From Saccopteryx bilineata (taxonomy: Eukaryota > Chordata > Mammalia > Chiroptera > Emballonuridae): DNA of 64,000 nt. The notes beneath the pieces are model-generated. The model was not told the origin of the DNA. It ran no database searches and saw only the letters and a list, made by a program, of their open reading frames with translations. This document shows positions 46,745 through 57,837 of this stretch, piece after piece. Where the stretch lies: contig NC_089492.1 of the NCBI RefSeq assembly GCF_036850765.1, positions 293,902,590 to 293,966,589 of the forward strand, read 5' to 3'. A program made the position numbers and the translations under genes. Positions within the stretch are counted from its first letter, which is position 1. Each line of letters starts with the position of its first letter.

Positions 46745-48693
46745 AATAAACCAATACAATAAGGTTGCAGGATACAAAATTAACATACAAAAGTCCATAG
46801 CCTTTCTCTATGCCAACAATGAAATATTAGAAAACGAACTCAAAATAATCCCCTTCACGATTGTATCAAAAAAATAAAATACCTAGGAATAAACATAACG
46901 AATGTAAAGGACCTATATAACAAAAGCTACAAAGCATTGTTAAGGGAAATCGAAAAAGATACAATGAGATGGAAAAATATTCCTTGTTCGTGGGTAGGAA
47001 GAATAAATATAATCAAAATGGCCATATTACCCAAAGCAATATATAAATTTAATGCAATTCCCATCAAAATTCCTTTGACATTCTTTAAAGAAATGGAACA
47101 AAAAATCATCAGATTTATATGGAACTATAAAAAACCCTGATTAGCCAAAGCAATCCTAAGAAAAAAGAATGAAGCTGAGGGCATTACAATACCTGACTTC
47201 AAACTATATTATAGGGCCACAATAATCAAAACAGCATGGTATTGGCAGAAAAATAGACACTCAGACCAATGGAACAAAATAGAAAGTCCAGATATAAAAC
47301 CACATATATATGGTCAAATAATTTTTGATAAAGGGGCCAACAACACACAATGGAGAAAAGAAAGCCTCTTCAACAAATGGTGCTGGGAAAACTGGAAAGC
47401 CACATGCAAAAGAATGAAACTCGACTATAGCTTGTCTCCTTGTATGAAAATTAATTCAAAATGGATCAAAGACCTAAATATTGAGACCTGAAACAATAAA
47501 GTACATAGAAGAAGACATAGGTACTAAACTCATGGACCTGGGTTTTAAAGAGCATTTTATGAATTTGACTCCAAAGGCAAGAGAAGTGAAGGCAAAGATA
47601 AATGAATGGGACTACATCAGACTAAAAAGTTTTTGCTCAGCAAGAGAAACTGACAACAAAATAAACAGATAGCCAACTAAATGGGAAATGATATTTTCAA
47701 ACAACAGCTCAGATAAGGGCCTAATATCCAAAATTTACAAAGAACTTACAAAACTCAACAACAAACAAACAATCCAATAAAAAAATGGGAAGAGGACATG
47801 AACAGACACTTCTCCCAGGAAGAAATACAGATGGCCAACAGATGTATGAAGAGATGCTAATCTTCATTAGTTATTAGAGAAATGCAAATCAAAACTACAA
47901 TGTGATACCACCTCACAACTGTTAGATTAGCTATTATCAACAAGACAGGTAATAGCAAATGCTGGAGAGGCTGTGGAGAAAAAGGAACCCTCATTCACTG
48001 TTGATGGGACTGTAAAGTAGTGCAACCATTATGGAAGAAAATATGGTGGTTCCTCAAAAAACTGAAAATCGAGCTACCTTATGACCCAGCAATCCCTCTA
48101 CTGGGTATATACCCCAAAAACTCAGAAACATTGATATGTAAAGACACATGTAGCCCCATGTTCATTGCAGCACTGTTCACAGTGGCCAAAACATGGAAAC
48201 AACCAAAAAGTCCTTCAATAGAAGACTGGATAAAGAAGATGTGGCACATATACACTATGGAATACTACTCAGCTATAAGTAGTATGTCATTGGATCATTT
48301 ACAACAAAATGGTGGGATCTTGATAACATTATACGGAATGAAATTAGTAAATCAGAAAAAACCAAGAACTACATGATTCCATACATTGGTGGGACATAAA
48401 AACGAGACTGAGAGATATGGACAAGAGTGTGGTGATTACCAAGGGTGGGCAGTAGCCGGGGCGAGGGAGGGAAGGAGGAGAGAGGGAGGGGGAGAGGGAG
48501 GGGCACAAAGAAAACTAGATAAAAGGTGACGGAGGACATTCTGACTTTGGGTGATGGGTATGCAACATAAGTGAATGACAAGATAATCTGGACATGTTTT
48601 CTTTGAATATATGTACCCTGATTTATTGATGTCACCCCATTAACATTAATAAAAATTTATTTTAAAAAAACAAACAAAAAAACTCAAGCCAGG

Positions 48694-48859
48694 CCTTAAA
48701 AAGACACATGTAAACATTAAACAAAGACTTTACATAAATAAATAATGAGCGCACTTTATTTCAATTAAATTTTCTGACTAAAAGACAAATTAATAAAATG
48801 TTCTTTATGCTTCCTAAACTATTAATATTAATTCTTTAGCTTTTTGGTACCTTACTACA
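48694..48859 (-). repeat. 5' side of ERV1-b: leader remnant and U3 end of the 5' LTR
   Basis: Positions 48783-48859 match the U3 end of the 3' LTR at 34985-35059, with small differences. The preceding 90 bases do not match the LTR. The rest of the 5' LTR, including R and U5, therefore appears deleted. Confidence 0.7.
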
Positions 48860-49135
48860 ATGTAAACAGATATGGAAGGTTAACCCAGGGATAGTCGTCA
48901 GCTTGTCAAAATGCTTGTAGATGCCACTGAGTTGAGAACAGGTAGCACATGTTTCCATTTTTTGTGTACAAAACAAAGAGCAGGGAACTCTAGATTAATA
49001 CCTGTAAAATGGCAGAGTGACGGTGGTGGCATCTACAATATTACGGAGATAATGGAGCATTTGCATAGGATAAAGGAGTAGGCCTCAGATTTAGCAGACT
49101 CTATGTGGCTGCAGAGTGAAGAATAGATAATGCAG

Positions 49136-49529
49136 GCCCTGGCCGGTTGGCTTAGCAGTAGAGCATCGGCCTGGCGTGCGGGGGACCAGGATTCGATTCC
49201 CGGCCAGGGCACATAGGAGACGTGCCCATTTGCTTCTCCACCCCCCCCTCCTTCCTCTCTGTCTCTCTCTTCCCCTCCCGCAGCAAGGGCTCCATTGGAG
49301 CAAAGATGGCCCAGGCGCTGGGGATGGCTCCTTGGCCTCTGCCCCAGGCGCTAGAGTGGCTCTGGTCGTGGCAGAGCGACGCCCGGGAGGGGCAGAGCAT
49401 CGCCCCCTGGTGGGCAGAGTGTCGCCCCTGGTGGGCGTGCCGGGTGGATCCCGGTCGGGCGCATGCGGGAGTCTGTCTGACTGTCTCTGCCCGTTTCCAG
49501 CTTCAGAAAAATACAAAAAAAAAAAAAAA
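49136..49529 (+). mobile_element. SINE-A in gene B intron 1
   Basis: A full-length copy from gccctggccggttggctta to an A tail. It is flanked by aatagataatgcag at 49122-49135 and 49530-49543. It has no partner in gene A intron 1. Confidence 0.95.
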
Positions 49530-49621
49530 AATAGATAATGCAGTTAAGGAAGGTGTCAGGAGCTCAGGAGAAGGCATGTGCTATAACGGTAGTGCTGATG
49601 GACCAGAACTATTGTCATGGT

Positions 49622-49956
49622 TAATTTATTTTGTTTTGTGATGGAGACAGAGAGAGGGACAGATAGGGACAGACAGACTAGAAGGGGGAGAGATGAGAAG
49701 CATCAGTTCTTTGTTGTGGTACCTTAGTTGTTCATTGATTGCTTTTACACATGTGCCTGGACCCAGGCTACAGCAGAATGAATGACCACTTGCTCATGCC
49801 AGTGAACTTGGAGTCAAGCCTTCAACCATGGGGTTATATTTATGATCTCACAGTCAATTCAGTAACCATGCGCTCCAGCCAGCATCCTTGGTGTTTCAAA
49901 CCTGTATCCTCTGCATCCTAGTCCAGTGCTCTGTCTATTGCAGCACTGCCTGGTCA
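49622..49956 (-). mobile_element. SINE-C in gene B intron 1
   Basis: It runs from taatttattttgttttgtg through gagatgagaagcatcag to gcactgcctggtca. A SINE-C of the same orientation is at a similar place in gene A intron 1 (21736-22133), so it may be ancestral. Confidence 0.8.
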
Positions 49957-51587
49957 TTTCCATGATGCCTTTTGTTAAAAGTAGGGCTGAGTAGAGTTTT
50001 AGACACTGCAACTGAGGGAGAGAAAGGGAAGAGTTGGGGACAACCCAGAGATTTTGGTTCTAGCAACTAAAACGGTAGATGCTCCATAAACTGCTGGTTA
50101 AGATGGTAGTAGCTTAATTTTCCTTGGAAATATCAGAAGTGTTTTTCATGGCTGTTGTAAGAGTCTGAGAAGGTGTCAAGTGGGAAACTGGACACACGAG
50201 TCTACAAATCTGGTGAGGGATACAGGATGGAGATGTGCAAAAGCTATGGGGTTTTTTGTAACAGGGTGGAGATGAGGTAGACATTCAGGAGGGAGTTCAT
50301 ATTTTGGGTAAAATAATTACAAAAACTTAGTGGTTTGTTTTCTTGTCACCTGATTAGGGTTGCTCATCCTCACAAGCATAGGTGCGGAAGAGAAGTGATA
50401 GTGGCATCGGAGTGGAGAGAGTGTGATTCCCCCAGGTGCTCAAGGCTGGATGGAATAAGAGACATTGTTGGCTGTAGAGGTCAAGGGGTATATGAGATGA
50501 AATGATACTGAGGGCAGGATCGTGCTTCACAGGAATTTTGCCTTGTGCTTTCCTGGGCTCTGGTGGTTTCTTGCCTTCCATGTGGCTAAGGTCATAAGCA
50601 AATATGGTCATGTTTAAGTGGCATTTTGCCGGTTAATGAAGGCCATGTCCTTGATTTTGTTAAGCCAAGTTTGAGTGGTGAGAAGAGGGTTGTGGGTTGT
50701 GAAGGGACAGCACATAAACTGCAGAGTGGAAAGGGGTCATTTCTTTGTGAAATTTCCATTGGTATCTGGGTGACAAATATTGTACCAGTGATCAAAATGA
50801 GACAAGGAGGACATCAGAGCCTCATTTAGGGCTTTTTCTAGATTTGGGATCCTTCAGACCGCTTCAGTATTTCAGAATCCTGCTTGAGTACTTTAAGCGC
50901 TCTCTGGATACCATATATGAAATTTATGGGTGAGTTCACAGAGATCCCTGTGGTATAGAGCAGGAAGGTGGCAGAGCTGAAAGAGACTTTAGTTTCAAAT
51001 ATGTGAAGGAGGTAGAGGTTACACAGTGGTGTGTACAGCTACAGTATGTCTGAGATCCTGGTGTAAGAATTTAAGGATGAAGCATAACCCACATTTGGCT
51101 GTGGAATGGAGGCATAATGTTGGATTCTAGTGGAATTACTTGGCAGGGAGGATGAGGCCCTGCAGGCATGGCCCTGAGATTAGATCAGTGGTTTTCAACT
51201 TATACTTTATACTTGGGGAATGGTAAAAATAGAATTATTGCTAATGCAGAAATCATCCTGATCATAAGCTAATTCGACTAATATCATTGTACCTGTAACA
51301 TTTCTATATAACATCAGAGTGATTAACTTTCTCATGGACCAACATGAAACTCCTAGTGAATCAATTCACAAACCAGCTGTTGAAAAACACTGACTTGGTT
51401 CTCATTTACCTGCTGTCCCTCTTAGCCCAGCTATTGTTGCTGAGGGCAATAAGATTCAGTAACCGGACTGGGCTGTCTCTGAACTAGAGAGTCCTGGAGG
51501 GAGCTGTGTATGAACAAGGTGTGTAAGGAGTAGGATTGTGGGTACTCAGAAATACTTTTATAATTTTATTTGTATTCATTCCTACAG

Positions 51588-51714
51588 GTCGGTGTAACTT
51601 TCGGAGATATTGCCCTGTACTTCTCCAAGAATGAATGGTGCCTTCTTAATGAGGCCCAGAGACGCCTGTACCTGAATGTGATGCTGGAGAACTTTGAGCT
51701 TTTATCTTCGCTGG
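51588..51714 (+). CDS. KRAB-ZNF gene B, KRAB-A box exon
   Basis: A 127-nt exon, phase 0 in and phase 1 out, between acceptor attcctacag and donor GTAAAA. It encodes [17 protein letters not shown] through [16 protein letters not shown], open throughout. KRAB-A binds the co-repressor TRIM28 in known KZFPs. Compared with gene A, the usual DV is DI, EEW is NEW and DVMLEN is NVMLEN. All three are at or next to positions often conserved in TRIM28-binding KRAB boxes, so repressor strength may be altered. It follows exon 1 (25008-25040) and precedes exon 3 (52255). Confidence 0.92.
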
Positions 51715-51897
51715 GTAAAAGCCTCACTGTCTTCAATGAGGTGGACTAGGATTTGCATTTCCCTGTGCTTTCTAGTCACTAGAGTATGCATGTGTTCACA
51801 TGTGCACTGTGGGAACTACTTGGTTTTGCAGTGTTCTGGGTACTTGCTGTCCTTGGTAGGGATTGTTTGTTTGCACTTCCCTCTTCTCTTCCTGCAG

Positions 51898-52088
51898 CGC
51901 CAACACCTGATGTACTGAACTCTTATATTGATGTTTACATCATGTGGCCTAATATAATTGATTTTTATGAGTTTGAGCACAGATTACTCCAGCAGAAAAA
52001 GTTCTCCAAAAAGCCTTTTGTGGAAGAAAAAGTAGTAGACCCAGCCTTTATTTCTGTCTCATTGTATGCTGGCATCTTTCCTTGGTGA
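51898..52088 (+). CDS. Possible alternative last exon of gene B
   Basis: A strong acceptor (cttccctcttctcttcctgcag) is followed by an open frame in the phase left by the KRAB-A exon. It encodes 63 residues beginning APTPDVLNSYIDV and ends at a TGA at 52086-52088. Splicing KRAB to this exon would give a fingerless protein of about 116 residues. It could equally be a cryptic site with a chance frame. I recognise no domain; the region after KRAB-A often holds KRAB-B/C-like exons, but the sequence does not look like one. Confidence 0.35.
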
Positions 52089-52254
52089 GGTCTCCACTAC
52101 TGACTGACTTTTGGGGCTGAGTAATAAGCAACTACCATTTCTTCAGAGTTTAACTTACATTTATTGGAAATCATCCTATAGAATAATGCCTAACTGAGTA
52201 ATCTTCTTTCCTATAAGGTCAACATGTAATTCACCAGCATTTTCTTTTGTTCAG

Positions 52255-53252
52255 GTTGCTGCTGTGGAGCAGAGGATGTGGAGGCTCCCACTGAACAGAA
52301 TGCTTCTGAAAGGGTGTCACAGGCAAAGGATCCTAATGTGGCTTTGTCTTCCCAGAAGAACCACCCCTGTGAGAGTTGTGGCCTCGTCTTGACAGATATT
52401 TTCAACTTGGTTGAGCAGCAGGGATCACAGCTGTTGAAATGTGGCGCATGTGGAGAACTATTTTATTTCAGTACAAAGTGTCAGCACATTGAGGATCGGT
52501 ACATGAAAAAGAAGCATTTTGAAAGACATTTGGGAAGTTTCTCATTTGCAAAAGACCACAATTTCAGGGTGTCTGAGATGATATTTACCTTTAATGAAGT
52601 AGGGTTGAACATCCTTACTGAATCCAGACATGTCCAACAACATGCTACACATACCAGAGATAGAGCAGATGAAACCTCAGGGTCTCAGGTAACTTTGCAT
52701 ACCAGAAAAAATTATCATCAGAAAGTTCACACAGGAGAAAGACTGTATGAGTGCAGTGAATGTGGTAAATCATTTTCCAGTAGCAATGGATTTCGGTATC
52801 ATCAGAGAGTTCACACAGGAGAAAGACCATATCAGTGCAATGAATGTGGTAAATCTTTTTCCAGTAACACTGGATTTCGTTATCATCAGAGAGTTCACAC
52901 TGGAGAAAGGCCTTATAAGTGCAGTGAATGTGGGAAATCTTTTTCCAGTTGCAGTAACCTTCGAAATCATCAGAGTACTCACAGAGAAGAAAGGCCCTAT
53001 GAATGCAGTGAATGTAGGAAAACCTTTACCACAAAAACTTATTTAAATCGTCATCAGAGAATTCACAGTAGAGAAAGGCCAAATAAGTGCAGTGAATGTG
53101 GGAAATCTTTTATCAGGAACTATGACCTTTGTAGTCATCAAAGAGTTCACACAGAAGAAAGGCCATATGGATGCAGTGAATGTGGAAAACATTTTAAGGG
53201 GAGACATGGCCTTCATGTTCATCAGAGTTTACACTGGAGAAAGGTCTTATGA
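52255..53252 (+). CDS. KRAB-ZNF gene B, zinc-finger exon (six C2H2 fingers)
   Basis: The exon begins after tttgttcag, in phase 1, and the spliced frame (33 + 127 + 998 nt) encodes 385 residues with no stop before 53250. After a linker starting GCCCGAEDVEAPTEQ there are degenerate finger-like remnants (CESCGL, CGACGELF, CQHIEDRY) at about residues 80-150. Six canonical fingers follow at residues 218-385. All have the C-x2-C-x12-H-x3-H pattern and mostly HTGERP-type linkers. Helix residues -1/2/3/6, by position, are S-N-G-Y, S-T-G-Y, S-S-N-N, T-T-Y-R, R-Y-D-S and G-H-G-V. The product should be a nuclear DNA-binding repressor. Linker features resemble the human 19q13.43 group (ZNF416, ZNF552, ZNF587), from memory; no orthologue is assigned. 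The stop results from a frameshift shared with unit 0. Confidence 0.93.
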
Positions 53253-53575
53253 GTGCAGTATATGTGGGAAATCTTATTTCAGTAGCTCTAACCTTCATTA
53301 TCAGAAAATTTACACTAGATAAAGGCCTTCTGAGTGCAATGAATGTGGGACATTTTTATCTAGTGGTACTGGCTATTGTTATCAGAATTCACACTGGAGG
53401 AAGGCCTTATGAGTGCACTGAGTGTAGGAAATCTTTTAAGCTGAAGTATCATTTGAATTATCAGAGTTCACACTGGTGAAAGACCTTTTGAGTTCAATGA
53501 ATGTGGAAAATCTTTGCTAGCAATTCTCACCAGTGTAAACATGAGAGTTCACAGTAAAGGACAATCTTAGAAGTA
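53253..53575 (+). pseudogene. Decayed continuation of the finger array after the stop
   Basis: Finger coding continues past the stop in shifted frames: YECSICGKSYFSSSNLH at 53249-53322, and YECTECRKSFKLKYHLNY near 53410-53479. Compared with a normal finger junction the sequence at about 53225 lacks two bases. This would now be 3' UTR of gene B. The same decay pattern is present at 5650-6170. Confidence 0.85.
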
Positions 53576-54530
53576 TCAGAAACATACAGATTTTTAAATA
53601 AGTGTTAACAGCAGTGCAGGTAACTCTGAGGCTTTATTTGTCTTATTTTAATTTTATGTACCCAAATATCAATAGTATAAAATTTTTCAATAAGTTTTCC
53701 TTAGGTGGGAAGCATCTGTGTCTATGTTATTCAGAATTCTTCCCAGACTTATGTCTTTGCAAATTTCTGTTGCCAAAGGTATTTCACCTGTACCATCTAT
53801 CAGGTGTCCACTGTTTACATCAGCCGCTATTCTAAATTCTTTAGGGGAAGCTGATTTGTTTTTTCTGATTTGTTGGAGGAAATTATGGGTAGTGTGAGCT
53901 ATTACGGGATCAACATTTCTTTTACTCTGATAAGTTGTGACATGGATCTGACTCAGTGTTGACTCAGAGAACATCATCTGCATTCAGCTGACAGCTTGTA
54001 GATAGACTGCCTTTTTTGGGGACCTGGTTTCTTTAAATACCTGTAGGTGAATATTTCAAAAGTTCAAGTCACCAATGCAAGAAATGCGATAGCCATGTCC
54101 CGGTGGTTTGTAAAATAATGAATCCCCTTTTGTTCGAGTCCTTAATTTTGGATATTTTATTTACTTTGTGATTTAGGTTATAAGTAGATTTTGACTCTAG
54201 AAGCATGAAAAGGTCAACAACTTATACATGGGAATCAAACTTTCTGTGAGTTTGAAGGCACAGTGTGGTGCTGAAATCAGCTTTCCCCAGATTTTTATTG
54301 TTCCACATATCCTCCTAGGATAGACTGCCAGATTCTGTGGGCCTAATGTGCAGCCTAAATTTACAGATTTTAGGAAATTTTCAGATTGCTTTGAAGTATT
54401 GGTAGGTGTTGCAACATCAGTCACATCTGGAAAAACATGACTTTTTTTTTATTTAAAGGACTGCTAGTATTGGTGAAAGAAATTATTTTTCAAAGTGTTG
54501 CAAACAGCCTTATTTCTTTATCTGTTCATT

Positions 54531-54868
54531 TTTATATTTATTCAATGAGAGAAAGGGTGGCAGAGAGACTCCTGCATGCATCCTGACCACACTGAGGGGT
54601 GATGTTCTACCCACTTGGGGCATTGTTCCATTTCTCAGCAAGCAAGCTCTTAGCGCCTGAGGCAGATGAGATGGAGCCTTCCTCATCACCTGGGGCCAAT
54701 TTACAATAATCATACCATGGCTGCAGGAGTGGGGGAGAGAGAGAGAAGCAAAAAGGGGGGAATGGAGAAGCAGGTGGTTGCTTCTCCTGTGTGCACTGAC
54801 CAGGAATCATACCAGGGACCTCAACATGCTGGGCTGATGCTCTAGCACTGAACCAACCGTACAGGGTA
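54531..54868 (-). mobile_element. SINE-A, old copy (partner of 7362-7711)
   Basis: It is recognisable from gactcctgcatgcatcctga to gaaccaaccgtacaggg, and is the orthologous-by-duplication partner of the copy-1 element. Confidence 0.8.
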
Positions 54869-55789
54869 CCATGTGTCGTAATATCTACAATTCCATGGCT
54901 AATGGTCACTTGGTTGCAGGGGCGTAGAGATTCAAGAGTAACCCCTGATTGCTACAGAAGCACTGGCCTATTTGGGGTTGGAAGGGACCATATCTTTGCA
55001 CAGGCTAGATGGAATGTGCCTCTTCTAAATGTGCATCCAGAAATGTTTCTGTGAAAACAACTGCAGAATCAGAGTGTACACAAATAGGAGGGTTTTCTGC
55101 GATCTTTATCTCCATGGATGAAGTCATTGTTATTGAAAATAAACCAAAGGTTTTGTAAATTTGTGTACCTTATGAACTATTGTACCCAGGCAGGAAATTA
55201 AAAGTGATATCTATTTTCTAGGGATATGTTTTTGTGACCTAGCCAGCATTCCTATTGATTGAAAGAGAGTTAGTTCTTTATTGTTTGGTAGATTTGATGT
55301 CCCTGAAGAGAGACTGACCCCCAGAGGGCATGAGAATATGAATTGAACATAGAGTTCCCAAACGCATTTTCCAAAAATAATCTGGCAAATTGTTTCATTT
55401 TAAGCATCAACATATGTGTGAAACTGGAGCTCCCCATAGTCCTAATACTGACCATGTCTGTCACTGTGGGTTTACTTCATGTCTTTTATAATCTCTTCCT
55501 GACCATCACAGCTCTCCAAGTAACGAGAAACTTCCTATGTATTTTACTAGATCACTTTTCATTTTCTAGGATGTATAAGATGGGAATAAAACCACCTTTT
55601 CTGCTTATATTTCTGTTGTATATGTCCATCGGCATTCATTAATGTTATATAAGTAGCTCCTCTCTTTTTTTTCTGAGATATTTCTTGATTGTATCATTAT
55701 TTCTTTATCTGTTCATTTGTTCATGTAGATTTGGTTGTTTCTCATTTTTTAATAACAAAACTAATGCAAACATTTGTGTGTAATTTTAT

Positions 55790-56149
55790 TTTTTAAGAGA
55801 GTGAGCGGAGGGACAGATAGGGATAGATAGGGAGGGAGAGATGAGAAGCATCTATTCTTTGTTGTGGCCCGTTCCTTGTTCATTGATTGCTTTCTCATAT
55901 GTGTCTAGACCGAGGGGCTACAGCAGAACAAGAGATCACTTGTTTAAACCAGCGACCTTGGATTCAAGACAGTGACTTTTTGGCTCAAGCCAGAAACATG
56001 AAAAGATGTGTATGATCCCATGCTCAAGTCTGCAACCCTGTGTTCAAGCTGGTGAGCCTGCACTCAATTTAGCAACCTCGAGGTTTCAAACGTATATCTT
56101 CTGTGTCCCAGGATGACACTCTATCCACCACATTCCCACCTGGTCAGGA
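55790..56149 (-). mobile_element. SINE-C, old copy (partner of 8637-8996)
   Basis: Same internal landmarks (gagatgagaagcatctattc, cccacctggtcagg) as the copy-1 element. Confidence 0.8.
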
Positions 56150-56883
56150 TTCACATAACATTTTTTACTAAATTTTTTGAGATAGGATCTATTCCAAACT
56201 TGAGAAAATAAGACTAGTACTTGGGAATAGTGGTTACAAACCAGGTTTGCATCTGGTGCCGGGATAGCTTCAATGTTGGTATTCATGAACATTTGGAATG
56301 TGGGCATCTGTAATTGATATATGGATTTTGGATCGCAGCATCTCACAGCCTTTTCAGGAAATGATGATCATGTCACCTGGAAATGCAGTGACAACGTATT
56401 CTGTTTGTCTTAAATTTATATCTAGAAGAGAATTATGGTTAAGAAAACTACAGAAGGGCATTAATGTAAGTTTATAATGACAGTTACATAAATAGCTTGA
56501 AGGGAAAGGACTCTGTGAAGCTTGAGAACAGATAAGTCTCGATGAGTGGTAAATGAAGGACAGTGAGTTCTAAGATGAGAGAATTAACATGAGCTATGAT
56601 TCTCCTAAAAATGTTGCTACAAATGAAATTGTTTCTATAAATCTGTATTCTTTCATTCTTGAAATTTTGAGAAAATAATAGTGAAGTGAGAACGTTATAG
56701 TAAGGTGTGAGAAGAAAAATTTAGAAGCATGGAAGGAGAGCCATGGTGATATAATTCATTGCTTCTGCAATCATATACTAATTCTCTTAACTGCTCCAGG
56801 GCCTCACCTGGGTCAGCGTTATACATCAATGAATAAATGTGTTCACTACGTAGCTTCTTCAAAGCCTTTATTGAAACCTAGCC

Positions 56884-57198
56884 CATCTCCCTGACTGGAT
56901 GGCTCAGTGCATAGAGCATTGGCCCAACATGCAGATATTCTGGGTTTAATCCCCAGTCAGGGCACATATGAGATGTGAGCATTCGCAGCCACCATCTGCT
57001 TTTGTTTTCCTTCCTTTCCCCCTTATCAGTGTCCTCCTCCCTTGCAGCCTGTGGCTCAACTGGTTCCAGAGTCAGCCCCGAGCAATAAAGATAGCTTAGT
57101 TGATTTGAGCATCGTCCCAAGATGAGGGTTGCCAGGTGGATCCCAATCAGGGCACCTATTGGATTCTGTCTATCTCCTCCTTTCACTTAAAAAAAAAA
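56884..57198 (+). mobile_element. SINE-A relative, old copy (partner of 9724-10040)
   Basis: Head ctccctgactggatggctca, the same body and an A tail as the copy-1 element. Confidence 0.8.
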
Positions 57199-57679
57199 GC
57201 TAAAAGAAGAAAATATTCTATTTTATAGTAAATTATAAGGTAACAGTTGGTGTAGAAATATAAGAGCAGCACCAGGAATGAGAAACGTGGTTTCTAAGGG
57301 TTTGAAGGGCTCACATTTAAATGAGAGGTGAACGATTTGATTACATCAGAAAGATGTTTCACGGATAACAAAAAGTAACACAGTTTTTTTATGTTTACAC
57401 TTTTTTGGAGTGTCCAACTACTTATATGACTGCTGTGCCATTTGCAGGGAACTGAAGATACTTTCAATTTTTTTAGAAGTTTGTTTTTATAATTTTTAGT
57501 AAGACTTCAGTTTTTTTTATAACACTTTCAATTAGCTAGTTTTAATGTTTTTCAAATTTTTGTTTATTTTGGTGTGATATTTGCTAAAAAATTTAAATAT
57601 GTTATGTGCAGAATTATTGATTTTTTAATACTTATTACATATACACATAGGCATAATTTCTTATTAATTATAAAATTTT

Positions 57680-57710
<31 letters not shown>

Positions 57711-57712
57711 TT

Positions 57713-57812
57713 TACTACGCTTCACAAATTTGTTTGTCATCCTTGTGCAGTGACCATGCTAATCTTCTCTGTATGACTCCAATTTTAGTATATGTGCTGC
57801 TGAAGCGAGCAC
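57713..57812 (-). pseudogene. U6 snRNA retropseudogene, copy 2 only
   Basis: The minus strand begins with the U6 5' end (GTGCTCGCTTC, with CAGCAGCACATATAC following) at 57812. It runs through the ACAGAGAAGATTAGCATGG core to a mutated 3' end near 57713. An A/T tail of (ATTT)n type lies at 57676-57712. The flanks repeat aaattttattt (about 57674 and 57813-57823), which copy 1 has once near 11092. Several substitutions and the lack of upstream promoter elements show it is a processed pseudogene made by L1 machinery. Confidence 0.9.
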
Positions 57813-57837
57813 AAATTTTATTTTATTTTAATGTTAA

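Larger units (their letters stand above)
43724..47900 (+). pseudogene. L1 ORF2 (endonuclease and reverse transcriptase), broken
   Basis: The endonuclease runs from ATG 43724 (ITLNVNGLNSS, QETHL, NIYAPNQGAP, DHMLG, SDHKALKLEF) up to the SINE at 44480. The RT fingers region resumes at 44702 and includes [12 protein letters not shown] and NYRPISLMN, up to the SINE at 45624. The palm with [16 protein letters not shown] and the catalytic FADDMILY follows (45976-46471). After the third SINE the C-terminal part has several stops and shifts (46860-47900). The endonuclease frame is otherwise open. Removing the SINEs would not restore an open frame because of the late stops. Confidence 0.93.
40046..48680 (+). 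mobile_element. Full-length LINE-1 with three nested SINEs
   Basis: The element is bounded by a perfect 13-base duplication aactcaagccagg (40033-40045 and 48681-48693). It has a long 5' UTR (40046-42408), ORF1 (42409-43420), ORF2 (43724 to about 47900), a 3' UTR with a G-rich/purine-rich tract (48440-48510) and an A tail. Without the SINEs it is about 7.8 kb. ORF1 and ORF2 carry frameshifts and stops, so it cannot act on its own. Its insertion into ERV1-b gives the order ERV1-b, then L1, then SINEs. Confidence 0.96.
34318..48859 (-). mobile_element. Provirus ERV1-b: decayed gammaretrovirus-like element hosting a full-length L1
   Basis: The left boundary tgtaaagtacc and right boundary cttactaca are TG...CA ends flanked by atgt at 34314-34317 and 48860-48863, a 4-base duplication. 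On the minus strand, matrix (about 39314-39640), a nucleocapsid knuckle (about 36985-37020), protease (about 36740-36800) and an integrase tail (about 35460-35560) occur in retroviral order. The L1 (40046-48680) and a SINE (37719-38151) are later insertions. Intron homology with gene A resumes just after 48863. Most of RT and all of env appear lost. Confidence 0.85.
48864..51587 (+). other. Distal part of gene B intron 1
   Basis: Original intron sequence; 48870-49080 is homologous to gene A intron 1 at 21355-21600, and about 49960-50260 weakly to 22134-22460. Two SINEs are inserted (49136-49529 and 49622-49956). Between 49957 and 51587 I see no repeat or gene. The interval ends in a TATTCATTCCTACAG acceptor. 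Confidence 0.7.

Noticed and set aside
48369..48635. 88-codon minus-strand ORF near the L1 3' end (similar ones at 12192-12392 and 27861-28043)
   Set aside because: It is antisense to the L1 3' UTR and repeats at each L1 3' end; it is not a separate gene.
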